A DNA stretch of 64,000 bases, taken from the NCBI RefSeq assembly GCF_037126465.1, contig NC_088203.1:106416409-106480408 (forward strand). Direction: 5' to 3'. The translations under genes and the position numbers were made by a program. The notes beneath the pieces were generated by a model that saw only the letters and a program-made list of their open reading frames with translations, searched no databases and had not been told where the DNA came from. Each line of letters begins with the position of its first letter. The stretch's first letter is position 1. Of the stretch, positions 24,417-35,557 are shown in pieces. Origin of the DNA: Ornithodoros turicata (taxonomy: Eukaryota; Arthropoda; Arachnida; Ixodida; Argasidae).

Positions 24417-27400
24417 CAGAAAAATCCTGGATCCGCCCCTGCTCGCAGGATGGTGATTGGAAGCCATATCTGTTCCTCATGTGTTCTCTGCAACAAGATG
24501 CAGATAATTTACGAGTGACCAAAGCAAACCATTCATACAGCCGAGGTCACGTGAAAATGGCGCCAACAGTACAAGGACATGGTCATGCAAAACAAGGACG
24601 TGGTCGTAGGAATGCCTCCATATTGAAACACTGACATAGTGCGTATGAGCAGGAATTTCGAACCTTGTAGATTTCAATGAGTTATAATGCAAATAATAAA
24701 TTATACTGCTCAAGTCTGAGAAAAGAGATGCAACAATTCTGGAAATCAGGATGTCCACTATACCTGAGGGATCGAAAATCTCTGAATTGATGCTTGGAGA
24801 GCAAGCTGTCATTTGAACATGTTTGGAACATGTTCGGAGTAATTCTGCATTGCCTTTTACACATGTCATTCTATTACGTACTTTTTTCACATATAGAAGG
24901 TCCTTAAAGCTTGCCCTCCTCATTCTAGAGTTACAAGGGCAACACCACAGGATGTCTACACTCAGGCTTTTGTTTGTACGTATAAATTTTCTCCATCAGC
25001 TCTTTCGAATGTACGTGGTTTTATCGGGGTCCTTGTTCTCACTGTAGCAATGCCCCCTCCCACGAGCCATATATCTTATAACGGCCAAGTCTTTTGGCAG
25101 GCCACCTGCTTGAATGAGAATGAAATAAGAAAGTACCGGATGATCTTCTCCTCTGTGGCTCCAAGAACTTCGGGTAAACTGAGGGGAAAAAAGATGAGTG
25201 AGCAGCTGTGACAGTTGTAGGAATCAAGTTTCTCACTTCAGTGCATCTATTTTGTTTCCTTTGTTCGTCAGTTTTTGAAACGATGGAATGGACTCAGTCC
25301 GGAGTCACGCTAGCTATATACGGGGTGTCCTTTTTTAGGCGATACACATTTTTCATAAAAAAACTACAAGGGCTATAGACACGCTGTTTTCACTTCTATC
25401 ATCTCTGGGCTGGCGGACGTTCTTGGCCATCTGTTGCTCAACCGTCAAATGACTAATTACCTAAAACTCGTTAATCAAGGTTTTATTTATAAAAGCTGTC
25501 CCAATGAGAACAGCTGTTCCTTTCGGTGACCCGATATCGTAGCCGTTTTCAGAACAAAAATCCGTCCGGTAGATCGTCCGCAAAAAATTCGTGAAGGAAC
25601 ACAATTTTTTTCTTTATTTTGTTCATTGCGCATCTTCGGAGACCCGCCTTTCCTTCACCCCCAATGTGAGAGGGGGAAAGAGCACACTGTCACCTCTCGC
25701 GTCCTGAAAAAAGATTAACAAAAAATGCAACCCAAGATAAGGGCAGTTCCGATAGTGTTGCCTGATACATGCCATGGCCGAAGCCTTGCGACACACGAAA
25801 CAACGGTAACGCTGCACCATCTCTTAGGTGAGAGCAGAGGCTTCGGACGTGCCTGCTCTCCGCGTCCTCCTATTGGCCGTATCCAGGAGGCGGAGCCTCC
25901 CTCGCTCTTGGTCAGCAAATGCAACTATAGTCAGTTTCGTTTTCATCGTGACAAGTTCTTTCCCTGTGCACATGGAGTAAGATGTCATCACTTTGGTGGG
26001 AGATAGGCCTTCCCTCTGACAGGTAAAGCACTGGGACTAGAGAAAAAGATATGTGATGCAAAATTTTGGCAAAATTGCCTCTGACCTTGGAGTGGTGGGT
26101 CAGTATCTGTTTAGACTGACTGAAATAATGTATAAGTAAATATTAAGATTTCTTGAATACCACATTTGAATAATTGTGTACTCTGTACAAATCCTGAACC
26201 AAATATAGAATACTATGTTGCAAATTCGAATCAAAGTGATTTGTCTTCCGAAACTAATATATTAGAACTGTGGAATGAATAAAAAGAAAAAAGAAAAAGA
26301 GAAACAGCAGCGATGAAATAAAGCAAATCGACATGACACGTGTCGATAGCAATCTGCTCCAAAGCTCTATCTGCCGTCTCCAGCCCCGAATAGCTACTGG
26401 GTCGATGACGAGTAATGATGTCAGTGTATAAGTGGCCCCTGTATAACCAGTGTGACCAGCTACTGGTGGTTGTGAGTTCTACGCATGTCGAAAGCCGTGC
26501 ACATGTATAGTCAAACAAGGGTATGGAGCAAACTCTGCTGTGAAACATGTTTTTTATCGGTCAATGTGACCGGCCATTATACACCTGCTATGCATGCTTG
26601 TATACGTGTTGATAAACACATTTTGAGCAGTTGGATAGCCAGTGCGACTCTGGCATAAGGCAAAAAAAACAAAAACAGTTTTACCTGTTCTAAATCTGCC
26701 CTTGTAGTTGCCTTTGAGAGCTCCAGGGTGAAATGTTTCGGTAGCTCTCCCGAAATGGTGCTGGTTGAAGGATGACTCGTGATTCCAACACGCCTGTCTG
26801 CCTTTTGTACGTGAAGTGCTGCCTAAAAATTCATTGATCTCCTTCATTTTGATGCACAGACAAAAAAGAACGTCTAATCGAAAAAAAAAAAAAATGCACG
26901 CCCACAGAAAATAAAACAGATAAAGAGGGGGTGAGGGGGGATGTAATATATCTAAAAAACAGAGCGCAAAGGTTCAACTATCAAAGAGACAAAATGCAGG
27001 GTGAATCATGAAAAACCTCCAGGCTACCGATACAGTAAGGCTTACTGAAGGTAAAGCTACTGATCCTTTCCACGTTCACTATTAACATCATGTTCAAGTC
27101 TCGCTGGTGTATGGCTCTTTTGACGACAGCGTTATTTCAATATTTCAACGGCCTGTTGCGATACAATGGCGGTCGCAGGCGACATGGAAAACCATACCTG
27201 ATCATCAAACCGGTTAGCTGCACTCTGATGGCTTCCTACAACATCGACTGTGGAAACTTTGAGGCCGTAGCCCAAAGCCAGCAGTCTCGCCAGGTGACCA
27301 TGGCCAGCCCCTACGTCTAAAACGTGCTTGCTGTTTGACTTGCATGACAGCAGATGCACAATCTGAAAAAATAACAAATAAAATAAAGAGAAAGACAAAC

Positions 27401-30400
27401 TGGGTTGTCAGAAACTACTAGAATGGAGTTCAGGATGCAGGTTAGGTAATTAGTTAGCACCATTTAATGCGAAGGTTCAAACGCTTTTGTCAGAAAAACA
27501 AAGAGCATGCATCTCACAAGGGCCATTCGATTCAAACTGAAAGGGATACTCTCGTAGAGCATGACCTGCTCAGAACCATTCACTTCTCCATCATCAATAG
27601 GCCTGTTGCACAGCGTTTGGGGGCACTTCAAACCATATCCTGCAGTGCCACCTGTGGCTGAGAGCGTAATACGTGGTCGTGTAGCTCTAAGTTTGTCCAC
27701 GTGCTGGCATGTATTGCTTATACGTTGTTATATATTGAGAACTTTAGGCGCGCAGGACATCATGCTTTCCATAAGTTGGTTACTACACACATTATCGTGC
27801 AATGCAGAAAATAGCGACATATTAGAGAGGAGTGATGTGAAGAGAGGGGCATGACCAGTGGTGTAGCCAGACCTCCAAGGTAGGTGGGGGGGGGGGGGGG
27901 GGGGGGGGGGGCTCGATACGAAAACTCCCCCCCCCCCCCCACTGATCCTGTGTCGACAACACACACATACTTGTGCACACTGCAAACTGAGGATTAAAAA
28001 AAGGAACGAAAATAGTTGATTTAGACGTTCACAGTACGATTACATGTACAGGCTGTCATGACCAATGAGGTGGTGTCACGAGATTGGAAGTATTTTTGAA
28101 AAGCTCATACTTTGAAATCCATTCAAGAGTGCTTCTTAGATAGACGCCATGAACTGCAAGAACTTTCGCGATCGTCAAATTGTTCCCCCCCCCCCCCCCC
28201 CCCCACATATATTATGTTCTCTGATTTGCACGATTTGTGTGGGTCGGTCCGTGGCAGGTGTGTGTGTGTGTGGGGGGCTCAAGCCCCCCCCTAGCCCCCC
28301 TAGCCCCCCGTGGCTACGCCACTGGGCATGACCAATAGGTGCGTCTTGCCTTTCCGAGTCTTGATATCTCGTGCTGTTTCTTGGGTTTTACATGCTTTCG
28401 AAAGGCATGGCTCAAATTCTCGCTGGGCTCAAATGAGCCTAGCCTGTCGTTGCTTTCATGTAGTGGCCCTAAAAGAAAAACGAAACCATTATACTGTGCT
28501 TCAGCCATGAGAGGTCACAACCGTTCTGTTTCAGACATTGTTATGCTCTGTTTCTATGTTTCATTTCATTTATACTGCCTAGGTTAGAGTGCACCTGCCA
28601 CAAGCCTTCTGTTTTCGTGTTACGTTGTGGTCCAGAGCCCTCTATTGTTTGGAATTCAATTGGAGATTCCGCCTTTGATATTCCTTGCCACATATACTTT
28701 TTTTAAAATGTACAAACACATTTCTTTGGCGATGGAACGTGGATGAAATGGCTATAAAAGCACTTACTTGCACAATGTTTGGTAGAGAATTCTGGAATTT
28801 CATCTGGTGATGAAACTGGCTTCCTGGTCAGAGCTGAAAGTTTGGCAACTCTTATGGTGCACAGTAGAGACAAGGGCCATATTGCTCGTGGCCTAAACAA
28901 AGCACTGTGTTACAAACTATACGATCTGAAAATGCAGAATAACAAAAGCACACCTGAAATGGCTTGCAGTTTCGAGCAACTGGGAGAGATAATCAAGTTC
29001 AATGTCTTTCAGGACGTTTTGCCAAGATGAAGGTAGCTTCTGCCAGTGATTTTCCACAAAGTAGTCCTAGAAAGATAGTACAGCTTCATATTGGTAGTTT
29101 CATGTACATGTTTGGTGTCATACATGAGCACAGAACATGATCTCGAAAAACGTAGACAGAAAAAGGATTAACTGTTCAGGAACAGAAGCAACATGGAGAT
29201 TGATCCTTGTGTAGTGATCCTCTACCATGGGCTTCTACGTGACTGCATATGTGGACATCGACAGTACTTAAAGCACCGTGAAAATTAGTAAAATATGTGC
29301 ATGGGTGGCACATATTTTCAGAAGAAAATGATGGTGACTCAAATTTTCTTTGGACAGATTTCTGGCAAGTTGAGTGAATGTGTCTTGCGTGTATGCATCG
29401 TGTTCTAAGTACATATATTAAAATTTATTGGGTGTCAGTTTTGCTTCTTGGATGTTAAAAGCAAAATAAATGGTCAACCATTGTTGTTCAAGTCTGTGAC
29501 ACTTGTTTGGGCTCATGATATCATTAGGCCCCCTTAGCTTTTTTCTAAATACCTGCCCTAATTTACAATAAAATACAAATAGCCTCTGGTAACAATGGGC
29601 TGTACATTGGTTTGGGGAACTTATCTAAATTCCTTTTCACACTATAGGAAACAGAGGCTGATTCAGATTTGTTTGGAAAGCTTTTCAAGAGGTAAGTAGG
29701 AGTAAACCTCGCCTATATTTTTGAATGGGCCTTTGATTTTCCTTTCGTATTGCTTTATTATAACTTTAAATTTTTTTCATGTTTATTGCGGGATTTCTCG
29801 AAAATAAGCATTTTATTGCAATTTATCACGGTGCTGGTTTGTTTAGCAGACGAACATAATCTCCACCCATAGCTGCAACCCATGCTGCTACTGATAACCG
29901 AAAAATATGCATGCATAGTTGTATGAGAGTAATTAATAGTGAAAAATAACGAAAAGTAGAAAAAATAAGTTTACAACGAATAATTTACGAGGAAAAATAT
30001 TTATTGGTAAACATTTGTACGCAGACGAACTCTTTTCGCAGACGACATTATGCGAAGACCGAGCAGCAAAGTTTTGCTACCGTTGTGTGCAAAAAGAGCA
30101 AAAACCACAAGCGGTAAGACTTTTCTGTCTTCAAATTTCAGCAATATTTTGATTGCGAAAACTTTCAAGATAAAGAAGATTCTCTTTGACGGCTGCCAGA
30201 GCGCTAAACATGCAGCGCACTGTACGCGCTGCCGTTCAAACCACTAATAGCTGTGCAGGCGAATCTTTTTACCTCGAGGTTTGTAGTTCTGAGTGGCTAC
30301 ATGATGGAAGGAATACGTAATGCTTACATTATATAGTACACGTTACACTGTACGAGCGCTCCGCTCCCTTTTTCTATTCTGATAGGTAACGGAACTAAGG

Positions 30401-30552
30401 GGTCATTTTTTATATTGAAAAACTACGTGCGGAACACTCACGAGCACATAAGCGTCCGTCAACCAGCGATACTCTGACAAAAACTTCACCAAAAGGGTTG
30501 CATATTTCTCTACGTCACTTGCATCACTCGCAGTACGCAACAACCCACGCAT
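21187..30552 (-). CDS. METTL25B: Methyltransferase-like protein 25B (RRNAD1 family)
   Basis: Twelve exons join in phase: 30552-30442, 29066-28954, 28892-28768, 28468-28350, 27362-27198, 26822-26685, 23353-23226, 23159-23127, 23024-22933, 22108-21979, 21512-21325, 21266-21187. They total 1422 nt, 473 residues, against about 475 in human METTL25B. Key motifs: YFVENHWQKLPSSWQ (about residue 40), AFRKHVKPKKQHEI (about 135), the SAM-binding glycine loop DVGAGHG (about 171), GLHSCGDL (about 262), VGCCYMKM (about 289), YEAREVACHALE, and the C-terminal LVPLFDPSLSPRN. The family has a class I methyltransferase fold; its substrate is not established here, and the rRNA-adenine label is historical. An upstream frame extension beyond 30552 lacks an ATG. 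Exon 8 is only 33 nt, and the intron after exon 4 appears to use a GC donor (AAAG|GCAAG). Confidence 0.95.
23938..24104. repeat. tRNA-like foldback repeat, complete copy
   Basis: A perfect 53-bp inverted repeat (23938-23990 against 24052-24104) encloses the body of a minus-strand tRNA-like sequence. Reading the minus strand: A-box-like TTAGCTTAATTGGTAGAGC; an anticodon stem CTGGA/TCTAG around the loop CCTGTAA (TGT in the anticodon position, but C instead of the universal U33); then the B box GGGTTCGAGTCC. The left arm contains the B box, so the right arm supplies a second inverted B box. Relatives occur at 39,611-39,715 and 55,045-55,170. It is unlikely to be a functional tRNA. Confidence 0.8.
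24274..24441. mobile_element. hAT-type MITE with 8-bp TSD
   Basis: The terminal inverted repeat CAGGGGCGGATC(T/C)AG is flanked on both sides by the identical octamer CTCGCAGG (24266-24273 and 24442-24449). The interior is a short spacer plus a long poly-C tract (about 24387-24409). Eight-bp duplications and CAGGGG ends are typical of hAT elements. It is intronic in METTL25B. Confidence 0.88.
25317..25615. repeat. Dispersed element, family B copy 1
   Basis: Starts near TATACGGGGTGTCCTTTTTTAGG and includes GTTTTCAGAACAAAAATCCGT. The same blocks occur in reverse order and orientation at 50,205-50,485 (TTTTTGTTCTGAAAATGGC and GGGACACCCTGTATATG). It is non-coding; the transposon class is unresolved. 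Confidence 0.6.
27856..28324. mobile_element. hAT-type MITE with 8-bp TSD
   Basis: The ends CAGTGGTGTAGCCA and TGGCTACGCCACTG form inverted repeats, flanked by identical octamers GGCATGAC (27848-27855 and 28325-28332). The interior has long poly-G and poly-C tracts (27888-27911, 27927-27940, 28185-28204). It lies in METTL25B intron 4, between the exon ending at 28350 and the SAM-motif exon, with its right TSD only 18 bp from that exon's donor site. Confidence 0.88.
29067..30441. other. METTL25B intron 1
   Basis: An AT-rich intron without recognisable coding sequence or a clear transposon. Confidence 0.6.
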
Positions 30553-30879
30553 GGCACGGGTGGACAGTGTTGCCAAGTCTGGTCCAGCTCTCCTTCCGAA
30601 TGGGCCCAGGAACCAGGCTGTCACGGCAACAGAGTTCGGTGCACATCAGTAATTCGATAACACATAAAACAGAACATAAAAAAGACGGCAAAACAAAACA
30701 TTAAAAGGGGGTGGTTTTGGAGAACGTTGCAATTATTGGGCAATCCCAGAAATTTCATGGGGGTGTTGCAAAAAGCCAGAACAAAAAAGCCAAGGGAAGG
30801 GAGGGCGTCAGTCGGCGAGCCCTTTCACCAGCACCTCCACCACCGTTCTTCGACCCAGACATCCAGCTCGCGTGGTTGA

Positions 30880-31190
30880 GTGGCCATGTCAGGGCTTTCA
30901 GACATATGTCGGCACAGTCCCCTTAGAAGCTGGCCCAGGACGCACATTCCTCCAGTGCGTTAGTCGTGACGTTGCCCATCTTAGTTAGGCCAACAACGGC
31001 GAGCCCTAGCTCTCACCGCCACCACCCATACATGTGGACAAGGTGGACATGGTGCGGACTGAGAAAAATACATACACAAGAGACACTTGTCTTTGGTGGT
31101 TGTCTCCTTTTTTTGTCTTAGTTCACACCCTGTCCCTCTTGGATTCGACCCAACCAGCCCAACGTTCAGCCAAGGTCCTGTCGTTTCTGC
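30880..31190 (+). repeat. SINE fragment, same family as copy 1
   Basis: Contains CAGACATATGTCGGCACAGT, then CCCCTTAGAAGCTGGCCCAGGACGCACATTC and GTCGTGACGTTGCCCATCT, matching the SINE bodies at 42,200-42,370 and, inverted, at 63,590-63,720. Confidence 0.65.
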
Positions 31191-31299
31191 GCTAGAAAGG
31201 TGCATAGTGGTTGCGGCTCATTTGCACGCACCATTCTGGAATTTATATCTCAAGGGATGGACGATGGATTTTGACGTCACATCTTATATTTAGTTATAT

Positions 31300-31657
31300 A
31301 CCGTGTATTCACACGAGCGACATTCCCCAGAAGCGGAAGATGCGAAAAACGTCATAGCTTTCTGCTGTCACGTGAGCACGAGCGCTCAACGTCGCGTCTT
31401 CACGTACACTGCTAACCGTGGGGAACATCCTGCTACACAGCCACAATATTCCGCAGCAGACGGCAGGAAAATACGCTGACGGTGTCGTCTGCTAAGTGTA
31501 CGTCGTCTGCTAAATGCGCAATACGCCACTCGCGCTATTCCGCACCGTGTGAATGCTCAACATAACACGGGACGGAAGTTCGGCTCTGTGAGCAGTGTTT
31601 TCACTTTTTCTTCCACTAGAATATTCCGTGAGGATGTCGCTCGTGTGAATGCACGGT
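31300..31657. mobile_element. MITE with ~26-bp TIRs
   Basis: ACCGTGTATTCACACGAGCGACATTCC at the left end is mirrored by GGATGTCGCTCGTGTGAATGCACGGT at the right end (two or three mismatches). An internal CACCGTGTGAATG block repeats the terminus. No coding sequence is present. Confidence 0.75.
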
Positions 31658-31799
31658 TTGTTCCTGTTCCTTAGCCCTTTTGAGACAGGGCGCTCTCTTC
31701 GTTAAGAGCCTCAGGGTAGGTCTCTTATCGTCTCCCACATGAAGTGGGAGTTTCATATACTGTCCGCTGTAGCCGTTTCTCGCCGTCAGTATTTATGTC

Positions 31800-32790
31800 C
31801 TTCGAAGACACTCAAGCAGGTTTTCGGTTGGACCCACACAACCATCGATGTCCAGAGGACGTCCTGAAATGATCAGAATATCTTTGTCGGAAACTGACAT
31901 AACTAGGATGTCTTCTGGATGTCTATTTGCGACGTCCGTTGGGACAATAAAACCATACGTTCTGCAGATATCTTACAGCCATCCTGTGGCTGATGTCTCA
32001 TGTCAAATCCGAATTTCCCATTCAAATCATGTGGTATGAATTCCATAAGGATGAGGTAGGTGTAATTCTCTTCCGACTTGCACGCCACATTAATAATACA
32101 AGGAGCTGCTCGTATAGGCCTCCGGTTGATCTTTCGCACAGTTTGATGTGACGTCTTGGGGTGGGTCGCTGAAACACAGGGTAATGGCATTGTTTCCTTC
32201 AAATATGTTTTCAGTTCTGTTCTGGTTTTGAGGTCGTTTAGTAATTCTCGCACCGGTACAGGATGTGGTCAAAGTACTCTTCTTTTACACAAAGGAGGTA
32301 CTCCGGACTGCCCTCCCCCAAAAGTTCGTGATCTTCCTTGGTGTAAGGAGTGAGTCCGTCCTGGACTGGAAGAGTAGGGCGCTGTCACGGTCGCCCTTGT
32401 ACGTCGTGACTGGAGCCTCCTTGTGAGCTGCGCATGTGTCGAAACTTTTTTCTTCGCCATTGCTTCACGCTGGAGTTGTTGTTCCTTGTTCGATATCTCT
32501 TTTTTAATGGTCCGAGTTCTCAGTCCGTGCATGCTGCCGCGTTGCGCATGATCTATATAACCTGTCAATGGTAGAAATTCTTCTCCAGTATGTCCTTGTG
32601 CCACGGAATCTGACATGTCGGTAGATCCTCTCGGCATAGTTCTGGTCTGGTAGGGGTGTCATGCGTCCGAGGTAGGACAACTTTGCTCGGACATCTCGTT
32701 CCCTAAACGGGTACCAGGCCATATCCCCAGTCGCTGCTACTTGAGCGGTCGCAAAGTTGTTTCCAAGGGGCCACCTTCCCATTTCATATT
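31800..32790 (-). other. Possible non-LTR element remnant
   Basis: Overlapping, broken minus-strand frames. One (32504-32782) contains RERDVRAKLSYLGRM and NYAERIYRHVRF followed by tryptophan/arginine-rich residues, which loosely recalls the C-terminal region of some LINE polyproteins. I cannot confirm this by motif and no catalytic block is seen. It could instead be unrelated non-coding DNA. Confidence 0.25.
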
Positions 32791-32979
32791 GGTGTCTCTC
32801 CCAGGGCCCTCAGCGTTGGTGGTTCGTTACATTTACACATCATTCGCATGTGTAGCACCTGGGACCGCCACCGTCTTCCAAACAGTCCGACCCACAGGTT
32901 GCATGAGTTTCTTGCTAGGTTCCAGGCGTAGCCCTTTAAGCGGCTGACCTTGGCTGACCTTTCCTTTCTTTTTTCTTAA

Positions 32980-33930
32980 TAAACATATTCCCCCCCCCCT
33001 TTTTAAGCGGTTAGATTTTTTTTTGTGTTTTTCTCGTGTTCTTCAAGGTATTGCGCCTTTTGTGCCTATTTGACGAAGTGTGTCCGCCAGATGTCACGAC
33101 CCGTCTTTGCAAAACAAAGCCGCGTGCGTTTGCAGGTTGTCATTCAGCCGCCGATTAAGCGTTGTTTTGATGGTTGTTTCCGATGATGGATGCCGTTGCG
33201 CGAAGGAGATAAGAAGGAAAAACTTCCGTGCGAGGCAGATACTTCCCCGACCTACACCTCACGAAACACGAAAACGAAGTTACACTGGTTATACGACGGC
33301 AGCACCAACCTGCGTTTGTTTTGACAACGAACAATCCACCCTTTCCCAATCACGTGATATATTGGTGTGACGAGGCGCGGCGTGTGGTCTATTCATCAGC
33401 CATCTCGCATTTCAAAAGTGGTGCAGGACGGGGAAGTTGGTGTTGGATCATAATGTGAAGATGCTGTCCGTGTCTTTTGGCTGCATCTCAACGTTATGAT
33501 CTCGCATTTCCCAGAAAACATCTAATGAATAAGGCAGTTAATGAACTAATTAGTCGCCCAGTAGTTGCATACACTGCCTTACCGGATGTCCGCAATGGCC
33601 GTGTAACCACCTGTGAAAAACGAAATTTATGCATCTCTAATAGTTTTTTTATTAAAAAAAACATGTGTAAAAAAAGAAAAAAGAAGCAGACATATACACA
33701 CAAAGAAAAAAAGGAAGTGAAAGTCTAAAAGAAGTGATGTGTTTGCGTTTATTTATTGTTTATTCGATCCGAGATTTTAAGACAGATTGAAGAAATGGTT
33801 TGGAGGAGCACCACCTGGAAACTTGGCATAGATGCTATGATAGTATGTGGTTATGTGCGGCTTGTTGGTCGTAGTCCATCTTAAGATCGGTAAAACAAAA
33901 CCGACAACTCTGAAACAATTATCCCAATCA
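32980..33930. other. No gene recognised
   Basis: A C-rich tract near 32991-32999, T-rich and A-rich runs (33016-33030, 33641-33720) and unsupported short frames. Nothing conserved was recognised. Confidence 0.4.
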
Positions 33931-33939
33931 CATCCCTAT

Positions 33940-34505
33940 CTTAACTTTACCAGGGGTTACCACATACAAGGACTTTCCGGGTATATATTTCCTCGAACCT
34001 CAGCTGGAACACCCACAGAAACGAGATCACGCGGGAAGCTCGTAATAAGCTTTGGTACATCAAGCGTAATCTACGTAATCTGAGGCAGGCAACGTTCCAA
34101 ACCAAACTGCTTACAGTTGTACGCCCCATTCTTGAACACGCCAGCTCCGTTTGGGACCCATTCACGCAACTTGAACGTATTCAGAGACTGTCTCTTTGCT
34201 TCATATTTGACAAGTATCGCCGCGCGGGCTCCGTTTCACCCTGCTCTGGCTCATATTGATGCCCTCGAATCGCATCATAAGCACGACCATAAGTATATTT
34301 GTACCAGATTATCAATGGTAAATTACCTTATTTTTTGTTGTTGTCTCGTTTTTTTTTGTACTTTGTTGGTGTTTTGTTTGTTACCCGTGAAATTACTGTG
34401 TCTAATCCTTACTGAAACTGTTGCGTATTTGTTACTGTTTGTTTGTTCTATCATGTTCACCCACGTCATGCCTCCAGGCCCTTGGGTATATCGCAATAAA
34501 TAAAT
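33940..34505 (+). pseudogene. 3' fragment of a LINE (reverse transcriptase C-terminus)
   Basis: Read across frames, the segment gives the end of a non-LTR reverse transcriptase: KARNKLWYIKRNLRNL followed by TKLLTVVRPILEHASSVWDP and ERIQRLSLCFIFDKYRR. It ends at a short TAAATAAATAAA tail near 34497-34507, as in 5'-truncated LINE copies. It is frameshifted and not functional. Confidence 0.7.
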
Positions 34506-34509
34506 AAAT

Positions 34510-35500
34510 TCCGCGTTGACAGCTCCGTCCCACTGTGTCGGACAAATGTATTCGGACATTCTCTCTTCTCAGACATTCAGCCCTCAATTATGAAGTATGG
34601 ACGAGCAGAATGCTTTGCACTGTGTTACCAATGCACCAATACTGGAATATTGCTGACGCGCTCTTCATGTGCTTGTTTGAGTGTAGTACGCGGATCTACT
34701 GTACTAATCTTATAACGCAATAGTTTTCTGTTCTTGTTCACAACGTTAGTATACTGTTTAGTATTGTCTGCTAAACTGGCGTTACCTTGGACCACAGTTG
34801 TTCCTTGCTTTTGTTTGTGCAACGTCTGCTCATCGTTAAGTATCCCATTCCTGCAACGACTGTCAGCAGTATTGAATAAATAAAAATAAATAAATAAAAC
34901 ACCGAACGGCTACGCGCACTGACAGCGTGTGAATCTAAGTCCGGTTTGAAGTAAGGCCGGTTTCGGGTTCCAGATGTCATAACTTTCCACTTGAACCGGA
35001 AGCCTATCAGATTATTGTTCTGCTTTGCTCCGGAACGAAAAAGAAAATGAAGATTTTCGTTCAATTTCAGCTTATCCAACACAGCATTTTTTTTTTCTTT
35101 CCGGTTTGCGGTTTCAGCTCGGTTCGACACCCTGGCCGTACGTAATTAAATCGCAACTACGCGAACTTCATTTTTCAATTTGTACCATTTCATTTTGTGG
35201 GCATCGTGAAAAGCTTTTAAAGATGCAAGAATGAGGACGTAACAGATGCATTGGATTGCAAACGATCTACTATATTAGACAATTCGGCACTTAAAATTTG
35301 TCGCGGGCTTTTCAGACCACTTAACTCATATTCGATAGCAACGTAAGGCACGGCCACTACTATAAACAGAGTAAGTACTTGAAAGTAGGCATGGTTGAAC
35401 CCAGCTCTTATGACCAAACCACGTGCTTATCGGCATTCGTCCATGGATACGCATGACATGGAGGTAGACAAACACGGTATCAGTTTGGACTTGGTCCTTC
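34510..35500. other. Upstream region of the TRAF-like gene
   Basis: AT-rich, with an (AAATA)n-like run at 34877-34902. No conserved coding sequence was recognised. It would hold the promoter of the gene starting near 35558. Confidence 0.4.
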
Positions 35501-35557
35501 GTCGATATGGGCACAATACGCGGTACAGGGCTGTGCTGTCACCGCTTTGTATTCAAG

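Noticed and set aside
25000..25190. Minus-strand exon containing GGLPKDLAV, considered for the GLHxCGDL segment of METTL25B
   Set aside because: The true segment (GLHSCGDL) was found at 23353-23226 and joins in phase; this one has no donor in the required phase.
24380..28300. Poly-C/poly-G tracts as a regulatory or G-quadruplex island
   Set aside because: The tracts are interiors of two hAT MITEs; no gene-proximal context supports a regulatory role.
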